Below, in pieces: positions 45,665 to 54,688 of a stretch of DNA of 64,000 nucleotides. The translations under genes and the position numbers were made by a program. Within the stretch, counting starts at the first letter, position 1; each line of letters opens with the position of its first letter. Origin of the DNA: Sphingobium fontiphilum (GTDB taxonomy: Bacteria; Pseudomonadota; Alphaproteobacteria; Sphingomonadales; Sphingomonadaceae). The stretch lies in NCBI RefSeq assembly GCF_014196635.1, contig NZ_JACIEB010000002.1, forward strand, positions 485,591 through 549,590, read 5' to 3'. Under the pieces are notes generated by a model. The model saw nothing but the letters and a program-made list of their open reading frames with translations, searched no databases and had not been told where the DNA came from.

Positions 45665-46870
45665 TTGCGCGACCTGAACCGGCGTCGCGCGCCGCCATGC
45701 CGCCTCCGGCGCGACGTCCAGATGATGACGATACAGCGCGCCCAGGCGCATCCCGCCAATGCCCCGGCCACTGACCAGTTGCAGCACATTATAGCCCGGG
45801 TTCCAGTTCCCCTCGATCAGCACCGGCCCATCGGCCGACAGGCCGATGTCCCAGCCGATCAGGGCATGGTCGGCAAAATGCCCATGCGCCCGCACCGCCA
45901 GGTTCCGCGCGGCATCGAACAGATCAAGCCGCGCGCCCGCAATCGGCGCGCCGGTCTGCGGGTGCCGCTCCAGTTCGGCAAAGCCGCCTCCGATCCGCCG
46001 CAAAGCCGGACCGAGCACAGCGTCCGACCCAACGGGCGCGACCAGATTATCCATGTTGAAATTGTCCGCCGCCCGATCGGACGCCAGCGACAGGCGCAGC
46101 GCCGTATCGACCACCTCAAACGCGCCATGTTCGTTGCGAACCGTCACGATCCGCAGGGTCGGCAGGGCGCCGGGCGACAGATCCGCCAGATCGGAATGAA
46201 CGACGATGCATTGCTGCACGACCCAGCCATCATGGCGGCGGCGCGCGATCCACGGGTCGAGATCACCAGCGGCGACGTTCAGGCTGCCATCGGACGCCCG
46301 CCAGTCCCCGCCAGCCTGCCGCACCAGCCGCACCACGCCCTTGCCCTTCGATCCCATGCCGGGCTTGACGATCAGGGCGTCATGCGCGGCGGCATCGCGC
46401 GCATCTGCGATAACGGCGGGCAGCGCCAGCCCGCCTGCCCGACACCGCGCCTCGAACAGCGCCTTGTTCTTCAAAGGATTGCTGTGCAGCGGCAAAGCGG
46501 CGTGATTGACGATGGCGTGGATGCCCTTGCGCTCGTCCTGATCCAGAAAATCGGCCAGCGGCGCGTCGTCCCGCCGCCTTTGATGGATTTCGCGCAGATT
46601 GCCGGAGCGAAAGCCCAGCGTGCGGGCTTGCCGCGCCAGCGCGTCGCGGCCGGTTGCATGGTCCCGCCGGTGAAGCAGGTCCGCGATCGCGCGCGCGCCC
46701 ATGCCCCACCCGTCCCACAACCGGCCATAATAGGAGGCGCGCAACCCATCATCGCGCGCCGCCGCCGTGCGAAATATCGGCGGCATGGGGCGCAGGATCA
46801 GCGCCAGCCGACGCAGCGCCAGCCCGCGCCCTGTCAACGCCGCCTCTTCCGTCTGGCCTTGCAGCGTCAC
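45653..46870 (-). CDS. sugar-transfer-associated ATP-grasp domain protein
   Basis: 405 residues. The C-terminal half carries ATP-grasp features: VKPGMGSKGKGVVRLV (nucleotide loop), GALPTLRIVTVRNEHGAFEV, FNMDNLVAPVGSD, ALIGWDIGLSADGPVLIEGN and NPGYNVLQLVSGRGIG. These match the ATP-grasp group often found with polysaccharide genes. Here the partner is unexpected: its ATG overlaps the stop of a threonine-synthase gene (ATGA), so the two are translated together. The molecule it ligates is unknown; an amino-acid or carboxylate transfer reaction is possible. Confidence 0.8.
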   Translation of the reverse strand: MTLQGQTEEAALTGRGLALRRLALILRPMPPIFRTAAARDDGLRASYYGRLWDGWGMGARAIADLLHRRDHATGRDALARQARTLGFRSGNLREIHQRRRDDAPLADFLDQDERKGIHAIVNHAALPLHSNPLKNKALFEARCRAGGLALPAVIADARDAAAHDALIVKPGMGSKGKGVVRLVRQAGGDWRASDGSLNVAAGDLDPWIARRRHDGWVVQQCIVVHSDLADLSPGALPTLRIVTVRNEHGAFEVVDTALRLSLASDRAADNFNMDNLVAPVGSDAVLGPALRRIGGGFAELERHPQTGAPIAGARLDLFDAARNLAVRAHGHFADHALIGWDIGLSADGPVLIEGNWNPGYNVLQLVSGRGIGGMRLGALYRHHLDVAPEAAWRRATPVQVAQLPF

Positions 46871-48135
46871 AGTGGATCGCCGATCGCCGCCCAGTCGATC
46901 GCGCCGGGATCGGCGATAATGCCGGCCTGTTCAGGCATCGGATATTTGAGGCCGGTGGCGCAGTTGAACAGCACCACCCGTTCGTCACGACTGATGTCGC
47001 CCCGCGCCAGCGCGGCGCGATAAACGGCATGGGTAGCCGCGCCCTCCGGACACATCTGCACGCCATCGCTGGCCGCCACCATCGCCTGCGACGCCAGGAT
47101 CGCTTCGTCGCTTACAGCCTCGGCCCAGCCCCGGCTTTGGCGCAGCACATCGAGCACCATGAAATCCGCCAGCACGGCAGGCACGCGGATGCCCGCCGCC
47201 ACAGTGCAGGCATTGTCCCACCTTGTCGCCTGACGCTCGCCTGCCTCCCACGCCTGCACAATCGGCGCGCAGCCGGTCGACTGGGCAGCGACCATGCGCG
47301 GCCGGGCCGAACCGATCCAGCCCATCGCCTCCAGTTCGTCAAACGCCTTCCACATCGCCACCAAAGCAGTGCCGCCGCCGGTGGCGTAGATGATGACGTC
47401 GGGCAGTTCCCAGCCGAGCTGTTCGGCCAGTTCAAATCCCATCGTCTTCTTGCCCTCGACGCGATAGGGCTCCTGCATGGTCGACAGCGGGAACCAGCCC
47501 ATGCGCTCGACACCCTGCCGAACGATCGCGCCGCAATCGTCGATCATCCCCGCCACGCGAAACACATGCGCGCCAAAGCTGAGCATTTCGCCCACATGGG
47601 CGGCGGGCGTCTCCATGGGGCAGAAGCACCATGCGCCCAACCCGGCCCGCGCGGCATAAGCGGCGACCGCGCCGCCGGCATTGCCGTTGGTGGGAATGGC
47701 GACGCGGCGCGCGCCGAAATGCCGCGCCATCGACATGGCCGTCGCCTGCCCCCGCGCCTTGAACGATCCGGTGGGCAACCGCCCCTCATCCTTCACCAAC
47801 AGGCGCCCGCCCCCTTCGCGCAGCGCGATGAGCGGCGTCATCATCTCGCCCAGCGTCACGCAGGCATCGGCATGGGGCACGGGCAGCAATTCGCGGTAGC
47901 GCCACATATCGGCCGACCGCCGCGCCAACATGTCCCGGTCGACATGGCGCCGCGCGTCGGCCAGGTCATAACGGGCGAGCAGGGGCTTGCCTGCGGGGGA
48001 AAGGCCACGCAACCCGTCGGCCTCCACCCGCTCGCCGGTCACCGAGCATTCCAGATGAGAAAAATAGCTGGTCCAGCCGCCTTCTTCGGGCATCGGGGCA
48101 TCGATCGGTCGGGTTGCGCGTGCGGTTCCGGTCAT
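46867..48135 (-). CDS. thrC: threonine synthase (PLP-dependent)
   Basis: 422 residues from the ATG at 48135. The N-terminus has the zinc-ribbon-less opening SHLECSVTGERVEADGLRGL and SPAGKPLLARYDL. The PLP lysine lies in LPTGSFKARGQATAMSMA. IPTNGNAGGAVAAYAARAGL and YATGGGTALVAMWKAF are phosphate-binding loops. It would convert O-phosphohomoserine to threonine. The order and 4-base overlap with the ATP-grasp gene suggest a shared pathway, so a PLP enzyme of related but different specificity is also conceivable. Confidence 0.82.
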   Translation of the reverse strand: MTGTARATRPIDAPMPEEGGWTSYFSHLECSVTGERVEADGLRGLSPAGKPLLARYDLADARRHVDRDMLARRSADMWRYRELLPVPHADACVTLGEMMTPLIALREGGGRLLVKDEGRLPTGSFKARGQATAMSMARHFGARRVAIPTNGNAGGAVAAYAARAGLGAWCFCPMETPAAHVGEMLSFGAHVFRVAGMIDDCGAIVRQGVERMGWFPLSTMQEPYRVEGKKTMGFELAEQLGWELPDVIIYATGGGTALVAMWKAFDELEAMGWIGSARPRMVAAQSTGCAPIVQAWEAGERQATRWDNACTVAAGIRVPAVLADFMVLDVLRQSRGWAEAVSDEAILASQAMVAASDGVQMCPEGAATHAVYRAALARGDISRDERVVLFNCATGLKYPMPEQAGIIADPGAIDWAAIGDPL

Positions 48136-48305
48136 CCTGATCGCCTGCCACGCCGGGATGACTCCTGCATGGCGTTTATGCGACAATCGGATTGCATCTG
48201 CGTTTAGCGGCGGCTTCGCGTCGGCGCGTGGAAATCGGGCGCTTTGTCTGCGATTCAGTCCAGAAATCGCCAGCACAGCCCGAGACAGCCGTTCCTTTGG
48301 CGGCT

Positions 48306-48710
48306 TCAGTCAAGAGACACCTTGCCCCGCCCGGCCTTCACCGTGCCGCGCGCCTTCTTGCCGTCCACCCGCTTCGCCTTGGCGGCCTTGCTTGGTTTCG
48401 TCTTTATCCGCCGGGCGTCGCGTTCATGCGCCTTGGCCAGCATCGCCATCAACCGCTCGCGCGCATCCTGCCGGTTCGCCTCCTGCGTGCGGAAACGCGA
48501 CGCCTGGATCACCAATATCCCGCTGGAGCTGAGCCGCGATCCCGCCAGTTCCTTGAGCTTGCGATAGGCATAAGGGGCCAGGCCCAGCCGATAGAGCGCG
48601 ACGCGCAACTGCACGGCGGTCGCCACCTTGTTGACATTCTGCCCGCCCGGCCCGCCCGCGGTGATGAACCGCTCCTCCAGCGCGTCCTGCGCTATCTCAA
48701 AATCCTGCAT
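48306..48710 (-). CDS. arfB: alternative ribosome-rescue factor ArfB (YaeJ)
   Basis: 134 residues. The catalytic loop is FITAGGPGGQNVNKVATAV, with the GGQ motif that hydrolyses peptidyl-tRNA. The C-terminal tail is a long Lys/Arg-rich extension (KTKPSKAAKAKRVDGKKARG) that in the known protein threads into the empty mRNA channel of stalled ribosomes. No stop-codon-reading domain is present, which separates it from true release factors. It overlaps the pseudouridine synthase gene by 14 bases. Confidence 0.92.
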   Translation of the reverse strand: MQDFEIAQDALEERFITAGGPGGQNVNKVATAVQLRVALYRLGLAPYAYRKLKELAGSRLSSSGILVIQASRFRTQEANRQDARERLMAMLAKAHERDARRIKTKPSKAAKAKRVDGKKARGTVKAGRGKVSLD

Positions 48711-49383
48711 CGGTCAGCATCGCTTCGTCAAAGCCCGCCCGCGCGAAGCTGTCGGGCAGCATAGCCGTCGCCTGCGCCGGGGGCTTTTCGCCGCGCGGGA
48801 TGGACAGGAAACGGCTGTGCAGCAACATCCCCGGCCCCTCGCCCGCCCCGGTTCCATAAACCGCGTCGCCGACAATGCCGAAACCCAGCCCATGGGCGGC
48901 ATGAACGCGGATCTGATGGGTGCGTCCGGTCGCGGGCGTGAAGGCGATCAGCGCCCGTCCGTCCTTCTCCGCGATCTTGCGCCATAGCGTCACCGCCGCC
49001 TTGCCGTCGCGCGCGGGGATCATCCGCCATCCGCGCGCCGCGCTGCTGATCTTCTTGAGCGCCAGTTCGATCCGCCCTTCATCCTCGGCCGGCACGCCGT
49101 CGACCACCGCGACATAGCGTTTTTCCACCGTCCCCACCTCGAAAGCGGCGGCGAAGCGCTTGTGCGCCTTGGGATTGCGGGCCAGCAACAGGCAGCCGCT
49201 GGTGTCGCGGTCCAGCCGGTGGACGGGCAGCGGCCAACGCTGAAAGCCAAAGGTCAGCGAAGCGAGATGATTTTCAACGCTCATCGACCCGTCGCGCGGC
49301 GCGTCGACCGGCAGGCCGGCGGGCTTGTCGAGGATCAGCGCCTCGCCATCGATGAACAGCACTTGGTCGGACAGCAGGGTCAC
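48697..49383 (-). CDS. RluA family pseudouridine synthase
   Basis: 228 residues. The catalytic aspartate lies in PVHRLDRDTSGCLLLARN, followed by VEKRYVAVVDGVPAEDEG and the late motif GRTHQIRVHAAHGLGFGIVG. There is no S4 domain at the N-terminus, so it belongs to the short RluA/RsuA-like group acting on rRNA or tRNA; the exact uridine cannot be named. It is translated just upstream of arfB with overlap, grouping two ribosome-related genes. Confidence 0.9.
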   Translation of the reverse strand: MTLLSDQVLFIDGEALILDKPAGLPVDAPRDGSMSVENHLASLTFGFQRWPLPVHRLDRDTSGCLLLARNPKAHKRFAAAFEVGTVEKRYVAVVDGVPAEDEGRIELALKKISSAARGWRMIPARDGKAAVTLWRKIAEKDGRALIAFTPATGRTHQIRVHAAHGLGFGIVGDAVYGTGAGEGPGMLLHSRFLSIPRGEKPPAQATAMLPDSFARAGFDEAMLTDAGF

Positions 49384-49455
49384 GGTTTGGGCAAACTTTC
49401 GGAAAAAGGGGCGCGCGGTTGACGCCCGATCCGCTTCCTATAGGGATTGCCGCCC

Positions 49456-50397
49456 ATGAGCGAAAGAGGGCGGGACGAACGGCTGATCTGGGTGGATGCC
49501 GTGCGCGGCGTCGGCATCGTTGCGGTGGTCGCCGCCCATGTGTGGACGCGCGGGGCCATGCGCGACGCGATCTACAGCTTTCACATGCCGCTCTTCTTCA
49601 TCCTGTCGGGCTATCTGTCCGCGCCGCGCCCGCCTGTCGTCTTCGCGCGGCGGCACATTCCCGCGATGATGCGCCCCTATGCGCTGTTCCTGCTGGCGGT
49701 GCTGGCGGGCGATTACTGCGCCGAAGCGGCAAAGGGCGGCCGGGCGATCTTCCATGATTGGCCCGCCGACATCGCGCCGGTGCTGATCGGCGGATCGGAA
49801 CTGCGCGGGCCGTTCACCATTTTCTGGTTCGTGCCCTGCCTGCTTTTCGCGCGGATCGCCTTCAACGCGGCGCTGGCGCGCTGGCCCGATGTGCGGGGCC
49901 GCGCCTGGGCCGTGGCGGCGCCGGTCGCGCTGGCGCTCGCCTATGGGCTGGGCGCGATCATCGACTGGTCGCCGCTGGGGCTGCTCTCCAGCCCCATGGC
50001 CTTTGCATTGTTGTGGGCGGGCGCGCTGTTTCGGCGGATGGGCTGGCATCCGGTGATAGCCGCCCTGCTGATCCCGCTGTCACTCTGCGGCCTGTTCCTC
50101 TTTCCCACGATCAACATGAAGGCGGGCGATTATGGCTGGCCGATCCTGTCGATCATCGGCGCGGTCGCGACCTGCGTGCTGCTGATGCGGGCTTGCGAAC
50201 GGCTGGGCCATCGCGCGGCATGGCTCGTCCCGCTGGGGCAGGCGGCGATGGTCATCATGTATCTGCATGTCGCCATCATCCACCACCTCACGCCTTATAT
50301 GGGCAAGGGCGCGCTGTTCGCCGTCGCGCTGGCTCTGCCGTTCGCCATCGACCGGCTGATCCGCCGCTCGCCACTGGCGTCGCGCTGGCTGCTTTAG
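49456..50397 (+). CDS. acyltransferase 3 family membrane protein
   Basis: 313 residues from the ATG at 49456. About ten membrane helices; the opening RLIWVDAVRGVGIVAVVAAH contains the conserved catalytic His of the family and MPLFFILSGYLSA follows. Related OafA/WecH-type enzymes move acetyl or other acyl groups onto sugars of lipopolysaccharide or exopolysaccharide. The substrate is unknown. It stands alone, 72 bases from the divergent RluA-family gene. Confidence 0.88.
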   Translation: MSERGRDERLIWVDAVRGVGIVAVVAAHVWTRGAMRDAIYSFHMPLFFILSGYLSAPRPPVVFARRHIPAMMRPYALFLLAVLAGDYCAEAAKGGRAIFHDWPADIAPVLIGGSELRGPFTIFWFVPCLLFARIAFNAALARWPDVRGRAWAVAAPVALALAYGLGAIIDWSPLGLLSSPMAFALLWAGALFRRMGWHPVIAALLIPLSLCGLFLFPTINMKAGDYGWPILSIIGAVATCVLLMRACERLGHRAAWLVPLGQAAMVIMYLHVAIIHHLTPYMGKGALFAVALALPFAIDRLIRRSPLASRWLL

Positions 50398-50550
50398 GGG
50401 GCCATGCCTGCTGGATCGGCGGGGTGCGGGCGGGGTTGAACCACAGTCCAAAGCGCCAACCCCGCCACCGTCGAGCCAAAGGTGCGACCCGTCAGCGCCG
50501 CCGGTTGCACCATTCAGACGGCATGAACGCCGCCCAGCCGTGCGATAAAA

Positions 50551-51150
50551 TCAGCCGTGCAATTTGATCGCGGTTTCCGCGATGCGGCGGCCCTGATAGC
50601 GGGCGCCGTCCAGTTCCTCTTCGCTCGGCTGGCGGCTGCCGTCGCCATCGGCCAATGTCGTCGCGCCATAGGGGGCGCCGCCGCGCACCTTGTCCACGCC
50701 TGTCTGTCCGGCAAAGCCATAGTCCAGCCCGACAATCACCATGCCGAAATGCAGCAAATTGGTGATGATCGAAAACAGCGTCGTTTCCTGCCCGCCATGC
50801 TGGCTGGCAGTGGAGGTGAAGGCGCCGCCGACCTTGCCATTAAGTGCGCCGCGCGCCCACAAGCCGCCCGCCGCGTCGAAAAAGGCCGCCATCTGGCTCG
50901 ACATGCGGCCAAAGCGCGTGCCGGTGCCGACGATGATCGCATCATACGCAGCCAGGTCGGCGACGGTCGCGACCGGCGCGTCCTGATCCAGCTTGAAATG
51001 GGCGTTTTTCGCGATCTCCGGCGGCACGGTTTCGGGCACCCGCCTGATGTCGACCTGCGCGCCCGCCGCCGCCGCGCCCTCGGCTACGGCCTTGGCCATG
51101 GTTTCGATATGGCCATAGGAGGAATAATAGAGAACCAGAACCTTCGCCAT
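50551..51150 (-). CDS. wrbA: NAD(P)H:quinone oxidoreductase WrbA
   Basis: 199 residues of the flavodoxin-like WrbA family: [20 protein letters not shown] (FMN phosphate loop), [18 protein letters not shown] and [16 protein letters not shown]. It reduces quinones by two electrons, avoiding semiquinone radicals. It lies on the same strand as the pirin gene, 110 bases downstream of it; both probably answer to the LysR regulator beyond. Confidence 0.95.
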   Translation of the reverse strand: MAKVLVLYYSSYGHIETMAKAVAEGAAAAGAQVDIRRVPETVPPEIAKNAHFKLDQDAPVATVADLAAYDAIIVGTGTRFGRMSSQMAAFFDAAGGLWARGALNGKVGGAFTSTASQHGGQETTLFSIITNLLHFGMVIVGLDYGFAGQTGVDKVRGGAPYGATTLADGDGSRQPSEEELDGARYQGRRIAETAIKLHG

Positions 51151-51260
51151 GATGCTACTCCTTGAAAATCGTTGAAAGGCCGCCCGCGCCGCGACTTTTC
51201 GGGGAGGGAATGACGCGGGCAGCGAACGGCCCCGCGCCGGGGCCGCCGAGATGTTCCGCT

Positions 51261-51980
51261 CTATTTGCTGTCGACCAGGACGATCTCGCTATCCTCGATC
51301 GCGGTGATGGTGATCGGCTCGCCGCCCCGGATAGCGACCCCGTCGCGCGCCTCGATCACTTCGCCGTCGATGCTGATCCGGCCGGTCGCGGGCACCAGAT
51401 ACAGGTGGCGTCCCGCCGCGCTGTCATAAGTCACGCTCTGCCCGGCGCGGATCGTCCCGCCCAGCAGCCGGGCGTCGGCCCGGATGCGCAGCGCTTCGGC
51501 GTCCTCGGCATGGCCGCTGGCCAGAACCACCAGATTGCCGTCGCGGCTGTCGCGCGGAAAAGGCTTGGCGCCCCAGCTTGGCGCGCCGCCGCGCTGGTCG
51601 GGGATGATCCAGATCTGGAACAATGTCGTCGTCACATCCTCCAGATTATATTCCGCATGGCGGATGCCCGTGCCAGCGCTCATCACCTGCACGTCGCCCG
51701 CCTGCGTGCGCCCCTTGTTGCCCAGGCTGTCCTGATGCGTGATCGCGCCGGTGCGCACATAGGTGATGATTTCCATGTCGGCATGGGGGTGCGGCGGAAA
51801 GCCGCTGCGCGGCGCGATTTCATCGTCGTTCCACACGCGCAGATTGCCCCAGTGGACCCGTGCGGGATCATGGTAATCGGCGAACGAAAAATGATGGCGC
51901 GCATTCAGCCAGCCATGGTTGGCGGCTCCCAGCGACGCGAACGGGCGGCGCTCGATGCGGCTCGCGGTGGTCGTGTTCAT
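51261..51980 (-). CDS. pirin family protein (YhhW-like)
   Basis: 239 residues of the bicupin pirin family. The metal-binding region is [20 protein letters not shown] followed by [19 protein letters not shown], with three His and one Glu, and [16 protein letters not shown] is also typical. YhhW-type pirins act as quercetinases, while others sense redox state; the role here is open. It diverges from a LysR gene with 107 bases between, and wrbA follows, suggesting a quinone or flavonoid stress group. Confidence 0.93.
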   Translation of the reverse strand: MNTTTASRIERRPFASLGAANHGWLNARHHFSFADYHDPARVHWGNLRVWNDDEIAPRSGFPPHPHADMEIITYVRTGAITHQDSLGNKGRTQAGDVQVMSAGTGIRHAEYNLEDVTTTLFQIWIIPDQRGGAPSWGAKPFPRDSRDGNLVVLASGHAEDAEALRIRADARLLGGTIRAGQSVTYDSAAGRHLYLVPATGRISIDGEVIEARDGVAIRGGEPITITAIEDSEIVLVDSK

Positions 51981-52048
51981 TGCCTTGTGCCTTTCGGAAT
52001 GGCGGGAGAGCTTCCCGCTTGCTTTTCGACAATCTAGCGATCAGGATC

Positions 52049-52084
52049 GTTTCTTAAACAGGCGGTAATGAAACGGATTGTTTC
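52049..52084. promoter_or_regulatory. paired short inverted repeats between pirin and lysR
   Basis: GTTT-CTT-AAAC (52049-52059) and GAAAC-GGATT-GTTTC (52070-52084) lie side by side just before the LysR start. LysR regulators bind imperfect repeats in such divergent gaps and often repress themselves, so these are candidate operators. The second lies where a ribosome-binding site would be expected, so it would also block translation initiation. Confidence 0.45.
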
Positions 52085-52087
52085 CAT

Positions 52088-52981
52088 ATGCGATTACCGG
52101 ACTTCGAGGCATGGGCGATGTTCGCGGCGGTGGTGGAGCATCGCAGCTTCACCGACGCCGCCCGCGCGCTGGGCCTGTCGAAGGCGACCGTGTCCAAGGG
52201 GGTGACCCGCCTGGAACAGCATCTCGACACCAGCCTGTTCAACCGCACCAGTCGTCGCCTGGCGCTCACCGAAAGCGGCCGCCGCCTCGTCGACCACGCC
52301 CGCCGCATCCTCGCCGAAGGACAGGCGGCGGAGGAGGCCGCGCGCGATGAAACGGCGGATCTGTCCGGCCTCGTCCGCCTCGCCGCGCCGATGACCTTCG
52401 GCCTGCTGCGGGTCGCGCCGCTGCTGGCGGAGTTCATGGCCGAAAACCCACAGGTCAATGTCGACCTGCACCTGTCCGACGAACATATCGACCTGGTGGA
52501 GCGCGGGCTGGACCTGACCTTGCGGATCGCGGACATGCCCGACAGCTCGCTGCGCGCGCGGCGGCTGGCCGATGTGCGCCTGTTCACCGTGGCCGCGCCC
52601 GCCTATCTCGCCGCCCATGGCCGCCCCACCCATCCCGCCGACCTCGGCGACCACGACTGCCTGTGCTACGCCAATACGCAGGCGCCCGATGTCTGGCGCT
52701 TTTCCGGGCCGGGGCTGCAAAGCGTCTCGGTTCAGGTTCGCGCGCGGATGACCGCCAACAGCGGCGACGCCATGCTGCCGGTGCTGATCGGCGGGCTGGG
52801 CATAGCCCGTCTGCCCGACTTCATCATCGGCGAGGCGCAAAAAAATGGGCAGGTGGAGGAAATATTGACCGACTGGCGCGCGCCGCCGCTCGGCCTCCAC
52901 CTCGTCACCCCGCCCTCCCGCCTGCGCCCGGCCCGCGTCGACGCGCTCATCGACTTCCTCGTCCGGCGCCATGGCTGCTGA
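52088..52981 (+). CDS. LysR family transcriptional regulator
   Basis: 297 residues. The winged helix reads MRLPDFEAWAMFAAVVEHRS, FTDAARALGLSKATVSKGVT and LEQHLDTSLFNRTSRRLALT. A linker helix and a periplasmic-binding-like effector domain follow from about residue 90. It belongs to the large CrgA/AaeR-like branch. It is divergent from the pirin gene, which with wrbA is its probable target (inference from layout). No good Shine-Dalgarno is visible before the ATG. Confidence 0.93.
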   Translation: MRLPDFEAWAMFAAVVEHRSFTDAARALGLSKATVSKGVTRLEQHLDTSLFNRTSRRLALTESGRRLVDHARRILAEGQAAEEAARDETADLSGLVRLAAPMTFGLLRVAPLLAEFMAENPQVNVDLHLSDEHIDLVERGLDLTLRIADMPDSSLRARRLADVRLFTVAAPAYLAAHGRPTHPADLGDHDCLCYANTQAPDVWRFSGPGLQSVSVQVRARMTANSGDAMLPVLIGGLGIARLPDFIIGEAQKNGQVEEILTDWRAPPLGLHLVTPPSRLRPARVDALIDFLVRRHGC

Positions 52982-53087
52982 TGGGGGTCGTTACGCGGCT
53001 GTATCTTGCTTGACTCTGCAGAAATCGTTTCGGCCTCAACCCTTTGTAAACAGATTCAAATAGGACCGACTCGCGGAATTCTGCGGG

Positions 53088-53131
53088 TTAGCCAAAAATT
53101 AACCTTTTGCCTTCAGAAGTTTTTTGGTTAA
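53088..53131 (+). promoter_or_regulatory. ctrA: CtrA-type boxes upstream of ctrA
   Basis: TTAG, seven bases (CCAAAAA), TTAACC at 53088-53104 is a one-mismatch full CtrA box. A further half site GGTTAA lies at 53126-53131. They are 60-103 bases before the CtrA start at 53191. In Caulobacter ctrA controls its own promoters, so autoregulation is the likely meaning. Confidence 0.6.
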
Positions 53132-53190
53132 TGAATTGGTGCGGCTGCCGTTCTGGTGGGGGAATGGACCGCTACACAAAGGGGCTTCAC

Positions 53191-53898
53191 ATGCGCGTGC
53201 TGCTGATCGAAGACGAACCGACGACCGCCAAGGCGATCGAACTCATGCTCACGACCGAAGGTTTCAACGTCTATACGACCGACCTTGGCGAAGAGGGTCT
53301 CGATCTGGGCAAGCTCTATGATTACGACATCATCTGCCTCGACCTCAACCTGCCCGACATGCACGGCTATGACGTGCTGAAGAAACTGCGGGCTGCCAAG
53401 GTGCAGACCCCGGTGCTGATCCTGTCGGGCATCTCGGAAATGGACAGCAAGGTGCGCAGCTTCGGCTTTGGCGCCGACGATTATGTGACCAAGCCGTTCC
53501 ACCGCGAAGAACTGGTGGCCCGCATCCACGCCGTCGTTCGCCGCTCCAAGGGCCATTCGCAAAGCGTCATCCGCACCGGCAAGCTGTCGGTCAATCTCGA
53601 CGCCAAGACGGTGGGGGTCGACGGCAACCGCGTCCACCTGACCGGCAAGGAATATGCGATGCTCGAACTGCTCTCGCTGCGCAAGGGCACGACGCTGACC
53701 AAGGAAATGTTCCTCAACCATCTTTATGGCGGCATGGACGAACCGGAACTCAAGATCATCGACGTGTTCATCTGCAAGCTGCGCAAGAAACTGGCGCTGG
53801 CCTGCGGCGGCGACAATTATATCGAAACCGTCTGGGGCCGCGGCTATGTGCTGCGCGATCCGGATGAGGTGGAGGGATTTCAGTCGGCCGTCGCCTGA
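53191..53898 (+). CDS. ctrA: cell-cycle response regulator CtrA
   Basis: 235 residues from the ATG at 53191 ([20 protein letters not shown]). The receiver has the phospho-acceptor Asp51 in [20 protein letters not shown] at the same position as Caulobacter CtrA, with [20 protein letters not shown]. The OmpR-type DNA-binding domain includes [40 protein letters not shown] and [13 protein letters not shown]. CtrA controls division, motility and pili in alphaproteobacteria. It stands alone, with its own autoregulatory-looking promoter and a strong terminator downstream. Confidence 0.97.
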   Translation: MRVLLIEDEPTTAKAIELMLTTEGFNVYTTDLGEEGLDLGKLYDYDIICLDLNLPDMHGYDVLKKLRAAKVQTPVLILSGISEMDSKVRSFGFGADDYVTKPFHREELVARIHAVVRRSKGHSQSVIRTGKLSVNLDAKTVGVDGNRVHLTGKEYAMLELLSLRKGTTLTKEMFLNHLYGGMDEPELKIIDVFICKLRKKLALACGGDNYIETVWGRGYVLRDPDEVEGFQSAVA

Positions 53899-53921
53899 CC
53901 CCGTTCCTGTCTCAGCACGCG

Positions 53922-53960
53922 AAAAGGCCGACGATCCTGACGGGATCATCGGCCTTTTTT
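53922..53960 (+). terminator. Rho-independent terminator after ctrA
   Basis: AAAAGGCCGACGATCC (53922-53937) pairs with GGATCATCGGCCTTTT (53943-53958) around a 5-base loop, with one mismatch, and ends in a T run. It lies 23 bases after the ctrA stop. Because the A-tract makes it symmetric, it can also serve the minus-strand gene ending at 53987. Confidence 0.92.
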
Positions 53961-53986
53961 GTCATTCGTCCACCCCGGTCAGCGCA

Positions 53987-54586
53987 TCATTGCGAAGGTT
54001 CGCGACCGGCGCTGGCCGAGCCCGATCCGCTGGCCGATCCTTGCGCCGTCACCGAACCGCTGGCCGATCCCGCCGCTGACCCGGCCGCTTCGCGCGCCGC
54101 GCCCACGGCATCCGACGCGCGGTCGCGCGCCCGGCCTGCGGCGTTGACGGCGCGATCCCGCGCACGTCCCGCAGCATAGCCGACCCGGTCGCGCGCTGCT
54201 CCGGCAATGGCCGTCGCATCCTGCACGCCCAGCGTATCGACCGCCAGGCCCGCATTGCCGCCGCCGCTGGCCGAACCCGACGCCGCAGCGCGCTCGCCCC
54301 TGGTCGTGCGGCCGTCCAACGCGCCGTCGACGCCGCCCGACCCATGGCCCCGCGCGCTGGCCTTGCCCTCACGGGCATTGACGCTGCGCTCGACGCCCAG
54401 ATCGCCATGCCCGCCCGAACGGCCGTCCAGTACGCCGCCCACCGGGCCCAGTGCGCCGCCCAATGATCCGCCAAGCGATCCGCCCAATGATCCGCCCAGG
54501 CTGCCGCCGCCCAGCAACTGGGCCTGCGCCGCCATCGGGGTCAGTCCGGCCATCATCCCGGCCATGATCAGCAATTTCATCTGCAT
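53987..54586 (-). CDS. low-complexity secreted Gly/Ala/Ser-rich protein
   Basis: 199 residues from the ATG at 54586 (AGAGGAGA site). A signal peptide ends at PMAAQAQ (about 23). It is followed by a tandem GGSL repeat (about residues 26-44), a glycine-rich stretch and a second repeat of the type AGRARDRAVNA copied three to four times (about 130-175). It ends in a Ser/Gly-rich tail. No known family was recognised. It is convergent with ctrA and lies downstream of the subtilase gene on the same strand, so it may share that locus and regulation. Confidence 0.65.
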   Translation of the reverse strand: MQMKLLIMAGMMAGLTPMAAQAQLLGGGSLGGSLGGSLGGSLGGALGPVGGVLDGRSGGHGDLGVERSVNAREGKASARGHGSGGVDGALDGRTTRGERAAASGSASGGGNAGLAVDTLGVQDATAIAGAARDRVGYAAGRARDRAVNAAGRARDRASDAVGAAREAAGSAAGSASGSVTAQGSASGSGSASAGREPSQ

Positions 54587-54688
54587 CGCACGTCTCCTCT
54601 TCATGCCGTTGATCGTTGATGAAGGGAGAACGGGGGCCGGGCCGGTTTTAATCCCGCGTCGCCCGAAAATATCCTATATATCTAATAT

